Assembly: GCA_903881475.1 (NCBI GenBank) | Contig: CAIRTK010000066.1 | Coordinates: 62,001 to 126,000, forward strand | Origin: an uncultured Opitutia bacterium | GTDB lineage: Bacteria; Verrucomicrobiota; Verrucomicrobiia; Opitutales; Opitutaceae | DNA length: 64,000 bases | Direction of reading: 5' to 3' | Shown: piece by piece, positions 47,667 to 56,301 of the stretch | Numbering within the stretch: the stretch's first letter is position 1 | Layout: the number at the start of each line of letters is the position of its first letter | The notes under the pieces: generated by a model | Told to the model about the DNA's origin: nothing | The model's input: the letters and a program-made list of their open reading frames with translations, nothing else | Databases searched by the model: none | Translations under genes and position numbers: made by a program

Positions 47667-48576
47667 GCAAACCTCCATCGCCATCGTCGGCTCGGGTGCG
47701 ATCGGCACCTTCTACGGTGCGCGGCTTTCGTTCGCAGGCGGGCAGGTCCGCTTCCTGATGCGCAGCGATCTCGCCGCGGTGAAGGCGCACGGCATCACGC
47801 TGATCGAGGGAGAAGGTACGCGTACGCTCTCACCGGTCGCCGCCTTCGCCACCACCGCAGAAATCGGCCCGGTTGATCTGGTGTTCATTACGCTCAAGAC
47901 GACGGCCAACCACGAGCTGGCCCGCCTCCTGCCGCCGCTGCTTCACACGGGCACGGTGGTCGTTACGCTGCAGAACGGGCTCGGCAACGAGGAGCTAGTC
48001 GCTTCGATTGTCGGCGCCGAACGCGTGGTGGGCGGACTCTGCTACATCGCCGCGAACCGGACCGCGCCGGGAGAAATCACGTGCCGCTATCCCGGCTCGA
48101 TGGTGTTGGGCGAATTTACCGGGCCGGCGCTGGACCGCACGCGCGCCATCGCCGCATTATTCACGGCGGCGGGCATCCGCTGCAGCACCGAGGACAGCCT
48201 GGCGCAGGCGCGCTGGCGCAAGCTGGTGTGGAACGTGGCTTTCAACGGGCTCGCGGTTGCGGGCGGCGGGATCACCACGGATCAAATCCTGGCCTCGCCA
48301 GTGCTGGCCGCCCGGGTGCGTGTGCTGATGGATGAGATCGCCGCTGCGGCCCGCGCGCTGGGCCATGAGATTTCAGAGTCGTTTATCCAGGAACAGATCA
48401 CCCGCACGCCCGCCATCGGTGCGTACCGGCCTTCGACGTTGGTCGATTTCCTCGCCGGACGTGAACTCGAGCTCGAGGCCATCTGGGGCGAACCGTTGCG
48501 CCGTGGCCACGCCGCCGGCGTGGCGATGCCGGAGCTGGCGCGCCTTTACACAGAGCTGAAGACGGCCAGCAAGTGA
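47665..48576 (+). CDS. panE: 2-dehydropantoate 2-reductase
   Basis: IAIVGSGAIGTFYGARLSFAG; TLQNGLGNEE; KLVWNVAFNGL. Confidence 0.93.
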   Translation: MQTSIAIVGSGAIGTFYGARLSFAGGQVRFLMRSDLAAVKAHGITLIEGEGTRTLSPVAAFATTAEIGPVDLVFITLKTTANHELARLLPPLLHTGTVVVTLQNGLGNEELVASIVGAERVVGGLCYIAANRTAPGEITCRYPGSMVLGEFTGPALDRTRAIAALFTAAGIRCSTEDSLAQARWRKLVWNVAFNGLAVAGGGITTDQILASPVLAARVRVLMDEIAAAARALGHEISESFIQEQITRTPAIGAYRPSTLVDFLAGRELELEAIWGEPLRRGHAAGVAMPELARLYTELKTASK

Positions 48577-48770
48577 CAAGGGGTAAGTTACAAGTGACAA
48601 GAATTCCGGAGTAGGGCGGGTCTTTGACCCGCTCTGATTGTCATTGCGAGGAAGCCCGACGGGCTGACGTGGCAATCCATCGGCTGTTCAAGCAAGGCGG
48701 GTCAAAGACCCGCCCTACCGCGATCCACGCCAAATTTCCTCTTGTTACTTGATCTTTGTCCCTTGTCACT
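48572..48770. repeat. Triple-nested inverted repeats
   Basis: Outer AGTGACAAGGGGTAAGTTACAAGTGACAAGA / TCTTGTTACTTGATCTTTGTCCCTTGTCACT; middle GTAGGGCGGGTCTTTGACCCGC / GCGGGTCAAAGACCCGCCCTAC; inner ATTGCGAGGAAGCCCGACGGGCTGACGTGGCAAT. Confidence 0.93.
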
Positions 48771-48800
48771 CGTCAGCGCGGCCCGGCCGCACTGGCCCCT

Positions 48801-49640
48801 ATGAAACTCGGCGCGCACATCTATCTCTGGACGGAGCGCTGGTCCGACGCCGAAACCGGCCTGTTCGAGCGGGCGCGCGGGCTCGGGCTGGACACCCTGG
48901 AGCTGGCGGTCGGACTTGATGTGAAATTCTCCGCCGCGCTCACGCGCCGCGCCGCGGAGTCGGCAGGCATGAACCTGCTGGTCGGGCCGGGCGGCGAATG
49001 GCCGGCGGGCGCGGATTTGTCGGACGACGACCCGGCGAACCGTCGCGTCGCCTTGGAGTTTCACACCGGGATCATCAACCAGGCGGCCGAGCTTGGCGCG
49101 CTGGCATACGCCGGCGCGCTCTACGGCCGGCCGGGCAAGGTCCTGCGGCGCCGTCCGCCGCCGGATGAGCTGCCGCGCACCGCGGAGGGCCTGCACGCGC
49201 TGGCGGCCCACGCGCAGCGGGCGGGCGTGAAGCTGGTGCTCGAGCCGATGAGCCGGTTTCGCTCGCACGTGGTCAACACCCCGGCGCAGGCGCTGCAGCT
49301 GCTCACGCTGGCCGCGCATCCGAACCTCTTCATCCTGCTCGACACCTACCACCTCGTGACGGAAGTGCGCGACTACGCGGCGGCGATCCGTTCGGTCGGC
49401 GATCGACTCTGGGGCCTGCATGCCTGCGAAAACGACCGCGGTGTGCCGGGTGGCGGCCTGCTGCCGTGGCCGGAGATTTTCGCGGCGCTAAAGACGACGA
49501 AGGCCGAGTACGTCGGCTTCGAGGGCTACAACACCGGCCTGGGCGACTTCGGCTGGCGACGCGGCATGTTTCAGAACGTGTGCCCCGACGGCGACGCGTT
49601 CGTGCGCGAGGCCGTGGCGTTCACCCGGCGTTTTTTGTAG
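48801..49640 (+). CDS. Sugar phosphate isomerase/epimerase (xylose isomerase-like TIM barrel)
   Basis: MKLGAHIYLWTERWSDAETGLFERARGLGLDTLELAVG; KLVLEPMSRFRSHVVNT; LLDTYHLVTE; HACENDRGVPGGG. Confidence 0.88.
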   Translation: MKLGAHIYLWTERWSDAETGLFERARGLGLDTLELAVGLDVKFSAALTRRAAESAGMNLLVGPGGEWPAGADLSDDDPANRRVALEFHTGIINQAAELGALAYAGALYGRPGKVLRRRPPPDELPRTAEGLHALAAHAQRAGVKLVLEPMSRFRSHVVNTPAQALQLLTLAAHPNLFILLDTYHLVTEVRDYAAAIRSVGDRLWGLHACENDRGVPGGGLLPWPEIFAALKTTKAEYVGFEGYNTGLGDFGWRRGMFQNVCPDGDAFVREAVAFTRRFL

Positions 49641-49670
49641 GGCGGGTTCGCTTGGACGACCCGTGAGTGG

Positions 49671-49765
49671 GTAGCGCAGGCATTCTGCCTGCATCAGATT
49701 CGGAGCAGGCAGGAGGGCTGCGCTACGGCGGCTCATCCGGCTTGTCCGCGATTGCAGGCTTGTCG
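49671..49765. repeat. GTAGCGCAGGCATTCTGCCTGC-family repeat with extended shared flank
   Basis: Shares CGGCGGCTCATCCGGCTTGTCCGC with the reverse complement of 30796-30823. Confidence 0.85.
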
Positions 49766-49793
49766 CCGGTTTCGCACTGGTTGAGTTTGAGCC

Positions 49794-51803
49794 ATGCGCA
49801 AATTCATCCTCGCGGCGGCCGCTGTGCTTGCCTTCACGCTCGGTACGGTTCGTGCCGAGATTGACCCGAAGCAGTTCGATCCGGCGGTGAAGCCGCAGGA
49901 CGACTTTTTCCACTACGTGAACGGCCCCTGGCTGAAGGCCACGGCGATCCCGCCCGAGTACAGCATGTGGGGCACCGCGATGAAGCTGGTGGACGGCAAC
50001 TCCACGGCCCTCCGGGCGCTCTGCGAGCGCGCTGCCGCCAAGGGTGACGCCGGCACCGCGGCTGAGAAAATGGTCGGCGACTTTTATGCCAGCGGCATGG
50101 ACCTGGCGGCGGTCAACGCCGCCGGCGCCGCCCCGCTCAAGCCCGAGTTTGACCGCATTGCGGCGCTCAAGACCCCGGCGGACGTGCTTGGCACGATCGC
50201 CCACCTGCACCAGCTCGGCGTCTCGGCCGGCTTCGATTTCGGCAGCGGGGCCGACTACGCGAACAGCTCCCAGGAAATCGCGCAGATCTACCAGGGCGGG
50301 CTCGGCCTGCCGGATCGCGACTATTATTTCCGCGACGACGAGAAGTCGAAGACCCTGCGGACCAAATATACCGCCCATGTTGCCAAGATGCTCGAACTCA
50401 CGGGCGACACGCCCGAGGCCGCCCAGGCGGGCGCCGCCGCGGTGATGCGGATCGAGACGGCGCTGGCCAACGCCTCCCTCACGAAGGTCGTCCTCCGCAA
50501 TCCCTACGCGCGCTACCACAAGATGCCGGTGACGAAGCTGCTGGCGCTCACGCCCGGCCTCGACTGGAACGCCTATTTCAAGGCGGTGGGCGCTCCGGCC
50601 TTCACCGAGCTCAACGTGGGCATGCCGGGCTTCTGCCAGGGCTTCGCCGCGCAACTCGCGCAGGCGCCCGTGGCCGACTGGCAGGCTTATCTGCGCTGGC
50701 ATCTGGTGCACGATGCCGCCCGCTATCTCAGCGAGCCGTTCGTGCAGGAGAATTTCCAGTTCTATGGCGTTGCGCTCTTCGGCACGAAGGAGCTGCGGCC
50801 GCGCTGGAAGCGCGTCATCAGCTCGGTGGATTCCGGCGTGGGTGACGCTCTCGGCCAGCTCTACGTCGCCGAGTATTTTCCGCCGGAGGCCAAGGCCCGC
50901 ATGCTCCGGCTCGTGGGCAACCTGCGCGCCGCGATGGCGGAAAAGCTGAAGACCCTGGAGTGGATGGATGAGCCGACCCGCGCCAAGGCCCTGACCAAGC
51001 TCAATGCCCTCGGGGTGAAGATCGGCTATCCCGACAAATGGAAGGACTACAGCACCCTGACCATCGACCGGGGCTCGTATGTCCTGAATGCGCTGCGCGC
51101 CAATGCCTATGAGACGCGCCGCGACCTCGCGAAGATCGGCCAGCCCGTTGACAAGACGGAGTGGGGCATGACGCCACCGACCGTGAACGCGTACTACAGC
51201 CCCCTGCGCAACGAGATCGTGTTTCCCGCGGGCTACCTCCAGCCGCCGATCTTCGACCCGAAGGCCGACGACGGCGCGAACTACGGCGCCATCGGCGCCA
51301 CCATCGGCCATGAGATGACGCACGGCTTTGACGACCGGGGCCGCCAGTTCGACCCGTCCGGCAACCTCACGGACTGGTGGACGCCGGCGAGCGACGCCAA
51401 GTTCAAGGAGCGCGCGGCGCGCATTGTGAAGCAGTTCTCCTCCTACACGGTGCTCGACGGCCTCCACGTGAACGGCGAGTTGACGGAGGGCGAAAACATT
51501 GCCGACCTCGGCGGCCTCCGGATTGCTTACGCGGCGCTGGAGAAGGAACTGGGCGACAAGCCGCGCGTGAAGATCGACGGGTTCACGCCGGAGCAGCGGT
51601 TCTTCATCAGCTACGCGATGGATTCGCGCAGCAAGTGGCGGCCCGAAGTGCTGCGGCTGATCGTGCAGACGGATCCGCATTCGCCGGATGAATTCCGCGT
51701 CAACGGCCCGCTGTCGAACTTGGATGAGTTCGCGAAGGCCTTCGACGTCCCCGAGGGCGCCCCGATGCGCCGCCCCGTCGCCGACCGCGTGTCGATCTGG
51801 TAA
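49794..51803 (+). CDS. M13 family metallopeptidase (neprilysin/PepO-like)
   Basis: GATIGHEMTHGFDDRGRQFDPSGNL; ENIADLGGLRIAYAAL; VNAYYSPLRNEIVFPAGYLQPP. Confidence 0.96.
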   Translation: MRKFILAAAAVLAFTLGTVRAEIDPKQFDPAVKPQDDFFHYVNGPWLKATAIPPEYSMWGTAMKLVDGNSTALRALCERAAAKGDAGTAAEKMVGDFYASGMDLAAVNAAGAAPLKPEFDRIAALKTPADVLGTIAHLHQLGVSAGFDFGSGADYANSSQEIAQIYQGGLGLPDRDYYFRDDEKSKTLRTKYTAHVAKMLELTGDTPEAAQAGAAAVMRIETALANASLTKVVLRNPYARYHKMPVTKLLALTPGLDWNAYFKAVGAPAFTELNVGMPGFCQGFAAQLAQAPVADWQAYLRWHLVHDAARYLSEPFVQENFQFYGVALFGTKELRPRWKRVISSVDSGVGDALGQLYVAEYFPPEAKARMLRLVGNLRAAMAEKLKTLEWMDEPTRAKALTKLNALGVKIGYPDKWKDYSTLTIDRGSYVLNALRANAYETRRDLAKIGQPVDKTEWGMTPPTVNAYYSPLRNEIVFPAGYLQPPIFDPKADDGANYGAIGATIGHEMTHGFDDRGRQFDPSGNLTDWWTPASDAKFKERAARIVKQFSSYTVLDGLHVNGELTEGENIADLGGLRIAYAALEKELGDKPRVKIDGFTPEQRFFISYAMDSRSKWRPEVLRLIVQTDPHSPDEFRVNGPLSNLDEFAKAFDVPEGAPMRRPVADRVSIW

Positions 51804-51826
51804 GCGCGGCATAAACGACTCTCTCC

Positions 51827-51856
51827 AAAGGCGCGGACCAACCTCCGCGCCTTTTT
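51827..51856 (+). terminator. Intrinsic terminator of the M13 peptidase gene
   Basis: Perfect 11-bp stem AAAGGCGCGGA/TCCGCGCCTTT ending in a T run. Confidence 0.85.
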
Positions 51857-51960
51857 CGCACCCATTTTTCTGCCGCCCGTAGCAGCCGACGTAAGGAGGC
51901 TGAGGCAACGCCGTATTTCCAGCGGCCTCCTGTAGTCGGACCCGTTTCGGAGGGAAACCC

Positions 51961-51983
51961 AATGTCACGTATTACGTGACATT
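51961..51983. promoter_or_regulatory. Palindrome, candidate operator
   Basis: AATGTCACGTA-T-TACGTGACATT: two perfect 11-nt arms around one central base, 109 bp upstream of the lipoprotein start at 52092. Confidence 0.5.
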
Positions 51984-52091
51984 CGGTTTAGGTCTCTTTG
52001 AGGAGAATTCTGTCAAGAGTCACGATTGGGTCGCCTTTGTCGTGTCCCGCTCCTTGACCCCTTTATTGCTCCTCTCTACAAATCGCCCGCC

Positions 52092-52904
52092 ATGAAATTT
52101 GCATCATTCCAAGCAATTTCAACTGGGCTCGCATTTTTGGTAGTTGGGATGACTGGTTGCCAAAGCCCTTACTCAAAATTCTACACCAACTCGCTTCCCC
52201 CTAAATTCGAGCGCTATTTGCTCCCGCATATTGGCGAGACACAGTACTACTCAACTTCGATTGATGAACGAAAGGCAGGGATCGAAGCAATAGTCCGGCG
52301 CGGGTATAACGTCATTGGTTACGCTTCGTTTGAAGGGAACGCTGGAGATTATACCTCTTCGCTTCATGCGAAGGCAAAGGAGGTACAAGCTGATATCGTC
52401 CTGCTGAGTAGTTCATATGCAGGAACCCGGAGCGGCGTGATGCCTTTGGTTACCTATCAACCTGGTCAGAGCTCTACAACGTACGCCAGCGGTCAAATAG
52501 GAGGAACGAACTATACAGGTACATCCACCACTACATCGCCCGGGACAATTAATACCACGTACGTTCCTTACAACATCGAACGTGACAACTATAGCGCCAT
52601 CTTCTTCCGCAAGTATCATTACCTCATCGGAGCCAGATGGCATCCTCTAAACGATGACCAGCGGAGGGAATTACAGCGAAATGCTGGATTGGTCGTAGAT
52701 ACTGTAATTGATGGCACGCCTGCATTTGTAGCCAATGTTCTACCCGGGGATATTTTGCTCACTATGGATGGTGACGCGATAATCTCGACAGAATGGTTGA
52801 ATACGCGGTCTGTCGAAAAGGCAGGGCAGGTCGTGAAATTTTTGGTGTTAAGAAACGGAGTGGAAAAGATCATCGAGTTGAGGATTAACCCGGATACTCC
52901 CTAG
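52092..52904 (+). CDS. Lipoprotein with C-terminal PDZ-like domain
   Basis: Lipobox VGMTGCQ; C-terminal NAGLVVDTVIDGTPAFVANVLPGDILLTMDGDAI; visibly lower GC than its neighbours. Confidence 0.8.
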   Translation: MKFASFQAISTGLAFLVVGMTGCQSPYSKFYTNSLPPKFERYLLPHIGETQYYSTSIDERKAGIEAIVRRGYNVIGYASFEGNAGDYTSSLHAKAKEVQADIVLLSSSYAGTRSGVMPLVTYQPGQSSTTYASGQIGGTNYTGTSTTTSPGTINTTYVPYNIERDNYSAIFFRKYHYLIGARWHPLNDDQRRELQRNAGLVVDTVIDGTPAFVANVLPGDILLTMDGDAIISTEWLNTRSVEKAGQVVKFLVLRNGVEKIIELRINPDTP

Positions 52905-52921
52905 CAATGCATTTTGCCTCT

Positions 52922-54361
52922 TTAAGCTACCAGAAGCTCGTGCGGCAAATAAGTCTTCTGTTGCAGATTCTCGCCCAGTAGCCGCCGGAACGTCGCCAAG
53001 TTCTTCACCGCTCCCAGCGCGATCAGCTGGCTCGCCATGTTGCCGACGGCGGTGCCTTCGAGGTTGAAGGAGATCACGGGAATCCCTGCAGCGTCGGCGG
53101 TGGCCTGGCAGAGCAGGCGGTTCTTCGAGCCGCCGCCGACCATCAGGATGCGGCGGAATTTCTTGCCCGTCATCGCCTCGAAATTTGCGGCGGCAACGGC
53201 GTGGCCGCGACCGAGGGAGTCGCAGATGAGCCGGGTATAGCCGGCAAGGTTCTTGGGCGCGGCGGCCTTCTTCCGCTTCAACTGGGCGTCGATCGCGGCG
53301 CGCATGGACTTCGGCGCTGTAAACGCGGGGTCGGCGGGATCGAGCAGCACCGCAGGCGCGGGCAGTTTGCTGGCGGCGGCGATCAGGGCGTCCCAGTCGC
53401 GCGGCGACTGCGGCCGCGTGCTGAAGCCGGCCATCGTCTGCTCCAGCAGGAACAGCCCGACGACATTCGTGAGCGGCCGGTAGCCACCGAGGCCGGTGCG
53501 CTCGTTGGCGACGCGCGCGGCGAGCGCCGCGGGACCGAGCAGAGGCTGGTCGCTTTCGAATCCCACGAGCGACCATGTGCCGGAGCTGAGGAAGAGGTCG
53601 CCGCCCTCGGGTGACGCAGGCATGGCGTCATAGGCGCTGGCGGTGTCGTGGCCGGGGACGGCGATCACCTGGGCGCCGGCGAGCTCGGGGAGCGCGGTGA
53701 CGCGGCCGAGTTTCTTGCCCGACAGCACGGGCGTCGTGAACCACGACGGCGGGATGCGGAAATGCTCCAGGGCCGTCCGCGACCAGTCGCGCGAATGCAC
53801 GTCGAGGAGCTGCGAGGTGCTGGCAACGGTGAACTCGTTCTCGGCGCGGCCGCTGAGGAGGAAGTTGAAATAATCCGGCAGGAACAGGCAACGCGTGGCG
53901 AGATCGGTGAGCGCGGGGCAGCTGGCGACGGCCTCGGCGAGCTGGAGGCTGGAGTTGTAGAAGACGTTCGGGATGCCGGTCGCGGCGTAGATGCGGTCGG
54001 CGCCGTTGGCGGCCAGGGCCTTCAGGCCGGTCTGGGTGCGGTTGTCGCGGTAGGCGTGGACGGGAAACACCAGCCGGCCGGAGTCATTGAGGAGGACGTG
54101 GTCGCAGCCCCAGGTGTCGACGCCGACCGAGGCGAGCTTGGCGCCGCGGGGCAGGGCGGCGACGGCCTTGCGCAGGCCAGTCTGCACCTCGTGCCAGAGC
54201 GTGCCGATTTCCCAGTAGGCGTGGGCGCCGAGTTCACGGTAGGTGTTCGGGAAGCGGTGAACCTCGTTGAGCGTGAGCCGGTTTTTGGCCCACGTGCCGA
54301 GGATGACGCGGCCACTGGTGGCGCCGAGATCGACGGCAGCGGTGAAAATCGGAATAGCCAT
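52922..54361 (-). CDS. rhaB: Rhamnulokinase
   Basis: AAVDLGATSGRVILGTW; VGVDTWGCDHVLL; FNFLLSGRAENEFTVASTSQLLD; GGGSKNRLLCQATADAAGIPV. Confidence 0.93.
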   Translation of the reverse strand: MAIPIFTAAVDLGATSGRVILGTWAKNRLTLNEVHRFPNTYRELGAHAYWEIGTLWHEVQTGLRKAVAALPRGAKLASVGVDTWGCDHVLLNDSGRLVFPVHAYRDNRTQTGLKALAANGADRIYAATGIPNVFYNSSLQLAEAVASCPALTDLATRCLFLPDYFNFLLSGRAENEFTVASTSQLLDVHSRDWSRTALEHFRIPPSWFTTPVLSGKKLGRVTALPELAGAQVIAVPGHDTASAYDAMPASPEGGDLFLSSGTWSLVGFESDQPLLGPAALAARVANERTGLGGYRPLTNVVGLFLLEQTMAGFSTRPQSPRDWDALIAAASKLPAPAVLLDPADPAFTAPKSMRAAIDAQLKRKKAAAPKNLAGYTRLICDSLGRGHAVAAANFEAMTGKKFRRILMVGGGSKNRLLCQATADAAGIPVISFNLEGTAVGNMASQLIALGAVKNLATFRRLLGENLQQKTYLPHELLVA

Positions 54362-54555
54362 GGGGTAGATGGAATATGGGAGTTAGAAGATCGGGGTGGA
54401 GCGACTTGCCCTCAAGGCGCTGGGCGAAGTCTAGGGTGGAAGAAGAACCGGGATTATTTTTACAGGAGATAACTGAGAGAATGGAGAGGGGAGATTTCGA
54501 CTGATTTCGTTTCTCTGTCTCCTCAGTTACCTCCTGTAAAACCAGATCGAATGTC

Positions 54556-56055
54556 TCAGCCGAGGTGCAGAATCTCGTTCGCCCGGCGCTGGGCGTTGCG
54601 GAAGAAATCCGCGTTTCCGGCGAGTTTGATATCCACGTCGTACGTGGGGATCATTTCCTTCAGGCGGGCCCGGCCGGCCTCGCTGGCCACCAGGTGCGGG
54701 AAGCACAGCTTGATCACCTCGAGCACGATGTTCACCGACACCGACGCGCCCGGCGAGGCGCCCAGGAGGGCGGAAATGGTACGGTCGGAGTTGGTGATGA
54801 CCTCGGTGCCGTAATGGACGATGCCGGCCTCGCCGTCGGTCTTCTTGATGGCTTGCACGCGGATGCCGGCGTCGATCAGCTTCCAGTCCGCCGCCTTGGC
54901 CGCCGGGTAGAAAATGTGCAGCACCTCCATGCGGTCGGCCATGCTCTGCGTGCCCTGCTGGATGAGGTAGCGGACGAGCGGCAGGTTGCTAGCCCCGATC
55001 TTGAGTAGCGTGGCGAGGTTGTCGGGTTTGATGGAGCCCGGGAGATCGGTCCAGCTGCCCTTCTTGTGGAGGAACTTCGTGGTCCACGCCGCGAAGGGCC
55101 CGAACAGGAGCGTCTTCTTGCCATCGAGCACGCGGGTGTCGAGGTGCGGCACAGCCATCGTGGGCGCAGCGTCGAGGGCCTGGCCATAGACCTTGGCCTG
55201 GTGCCGTTGGACGATCGCGGGGTTGTCGCAGACGAGCCACTGCCCGCCGATCGGGAAGCCGCCGAGGCCCTTGCTCTCGGCGATGCCGGATTTCTGGAGC
55301 AGGTGCAGGCTGCCGCCGCCGGCGCCGACGAAGACGAACTTGGCGTGGTTCTGGCGGAGCTCGCCCGTGGCGAGGTCCCTGCTGAAGACATCCCAGCCGG
55401 TGTCGTTTTTCTTCAGGTCCACCACCCGGTGGTTGGAAGCGATGCCGCAGCGATCCTGGCGCTCGAGCCAGCCGAGGAGCTTGCGGGAGATGACGCCGAA
55501 GTTCACGTCGGTGCCGGCGTCCATCCTGGTCGCGGCGATGGGAACGTTGGCGCGGCCCTCGGTGAGCAGGGGCGCCCAGCGGCCGATGACGTCCCGGTCG
55601 GTGGTGTACTCCATTTCGCGGAAAAAATGGTGCGCGGACATGCCGGAGTGGCGGGCCTTCAGGAAACCGACCTGCTCTTCGCCGTGCACGAAGCTGAGGT
55701 GGGCGACGGGGTTGATGAACTCCTTCGGGTTATCGACCATCCCGCTGGCCACGGCGTAGCTCCAGAACTGCTTGGACTGCTCGAACTGCTCGAAGATCCC
55801 GATGGCCTTGGCGACGTTCACGGAACCGTCGGCCTCGCGCTTCGGCGTGTAGCTCAGCTCGCAGATGCCGGCGTGGCCGGTGCCGGCGTTGTTCCAGCCG
55901 TGGGAGCTCTCCTGCGCGAGGTCCTCGGTGACCTCATAAACCTGGAGAGAGAGGCCTGGCTCCAGCCGCTTGAGGAGGGCGCCGAGGTTGGCGGACATGA
56001 CGCCGCTGCCGATCAGGATGACATCGGGGTTTTCGATGTGCGTGGAGTGCTTCAT
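54556..56055 (-). CDS. mqo: Malate:quinone oxidoreductase
   Basis: DVILIGSGVMSANLGALLKRLEP; SSHGWNNAGTGHAGICELSYTP; LLGASPGASVSVNIVLEVI. Start set at 56055, so the longer ORF extension is not coding. Confidence 0.95.
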   Translation of the reverse strand: MKHSTHIENPDVILIGSGVMSANLGALLKRLEPGLSLQVYEVTEDLAQESSHGWNNAGTGHAGICELSYTPKREADGSVNVAKAIGIFEQFEQSKQFWSYAVASGMVDNPKEFINPVAHLSFVHGEEQVGFLKARHSGMSAHHFFREMEYTTDRDVIGRWAPLLTEGRANVPIAATRMDAGTDVNFGVISRKLLGWLERQDRCGIASNHRVVDLKKNDTGWDVFSRDLATGELRQNHAKFVFVGAGGGSLHLLQKSGIAESKGLGGFPIGGQWLVCDNPAIVQRHQAKVYGQALDAAPTMAVPHLDTRVLDGKKTLLFGPFAAWTTKFLHKKGSWTDLPGSIKPDNLATLLKIGASNLPLVRYLIQQGTQSMADRMEVLHIFYPAAKAADWKLIDAGIRVQAIKKTDGEAGIVHYGTEVITNSDRTISALLGASPGASVSVNIVLEVIKLCFPHLVASEAGRARLKEMIPTYDVDIKLAGNADFFRNAQRRANEILHLG

Positions 56056-56301
56056 TGAATCGCCATCGCACCCCGAGGCGGCGGCGGCGTCAATCGCGGA
56101 GGGCGGCGGCTTCCGAACTGAACATCGAACACTCAACTTCGACCTTCCAACTTTGAACTCGGACCCGAGGCATGGCAAAGGGCTGCGGCATTCCGGGTCA
56201 TCGGGCGTTCGAAATTGGAAGGTCGAAGTTGAAGGTCCGATGTTCGCCCGGATTCGCATCCCAAGGCTTGATGCGGGCCGAATCCGTTTGCAGCTTCGAT
56301 T

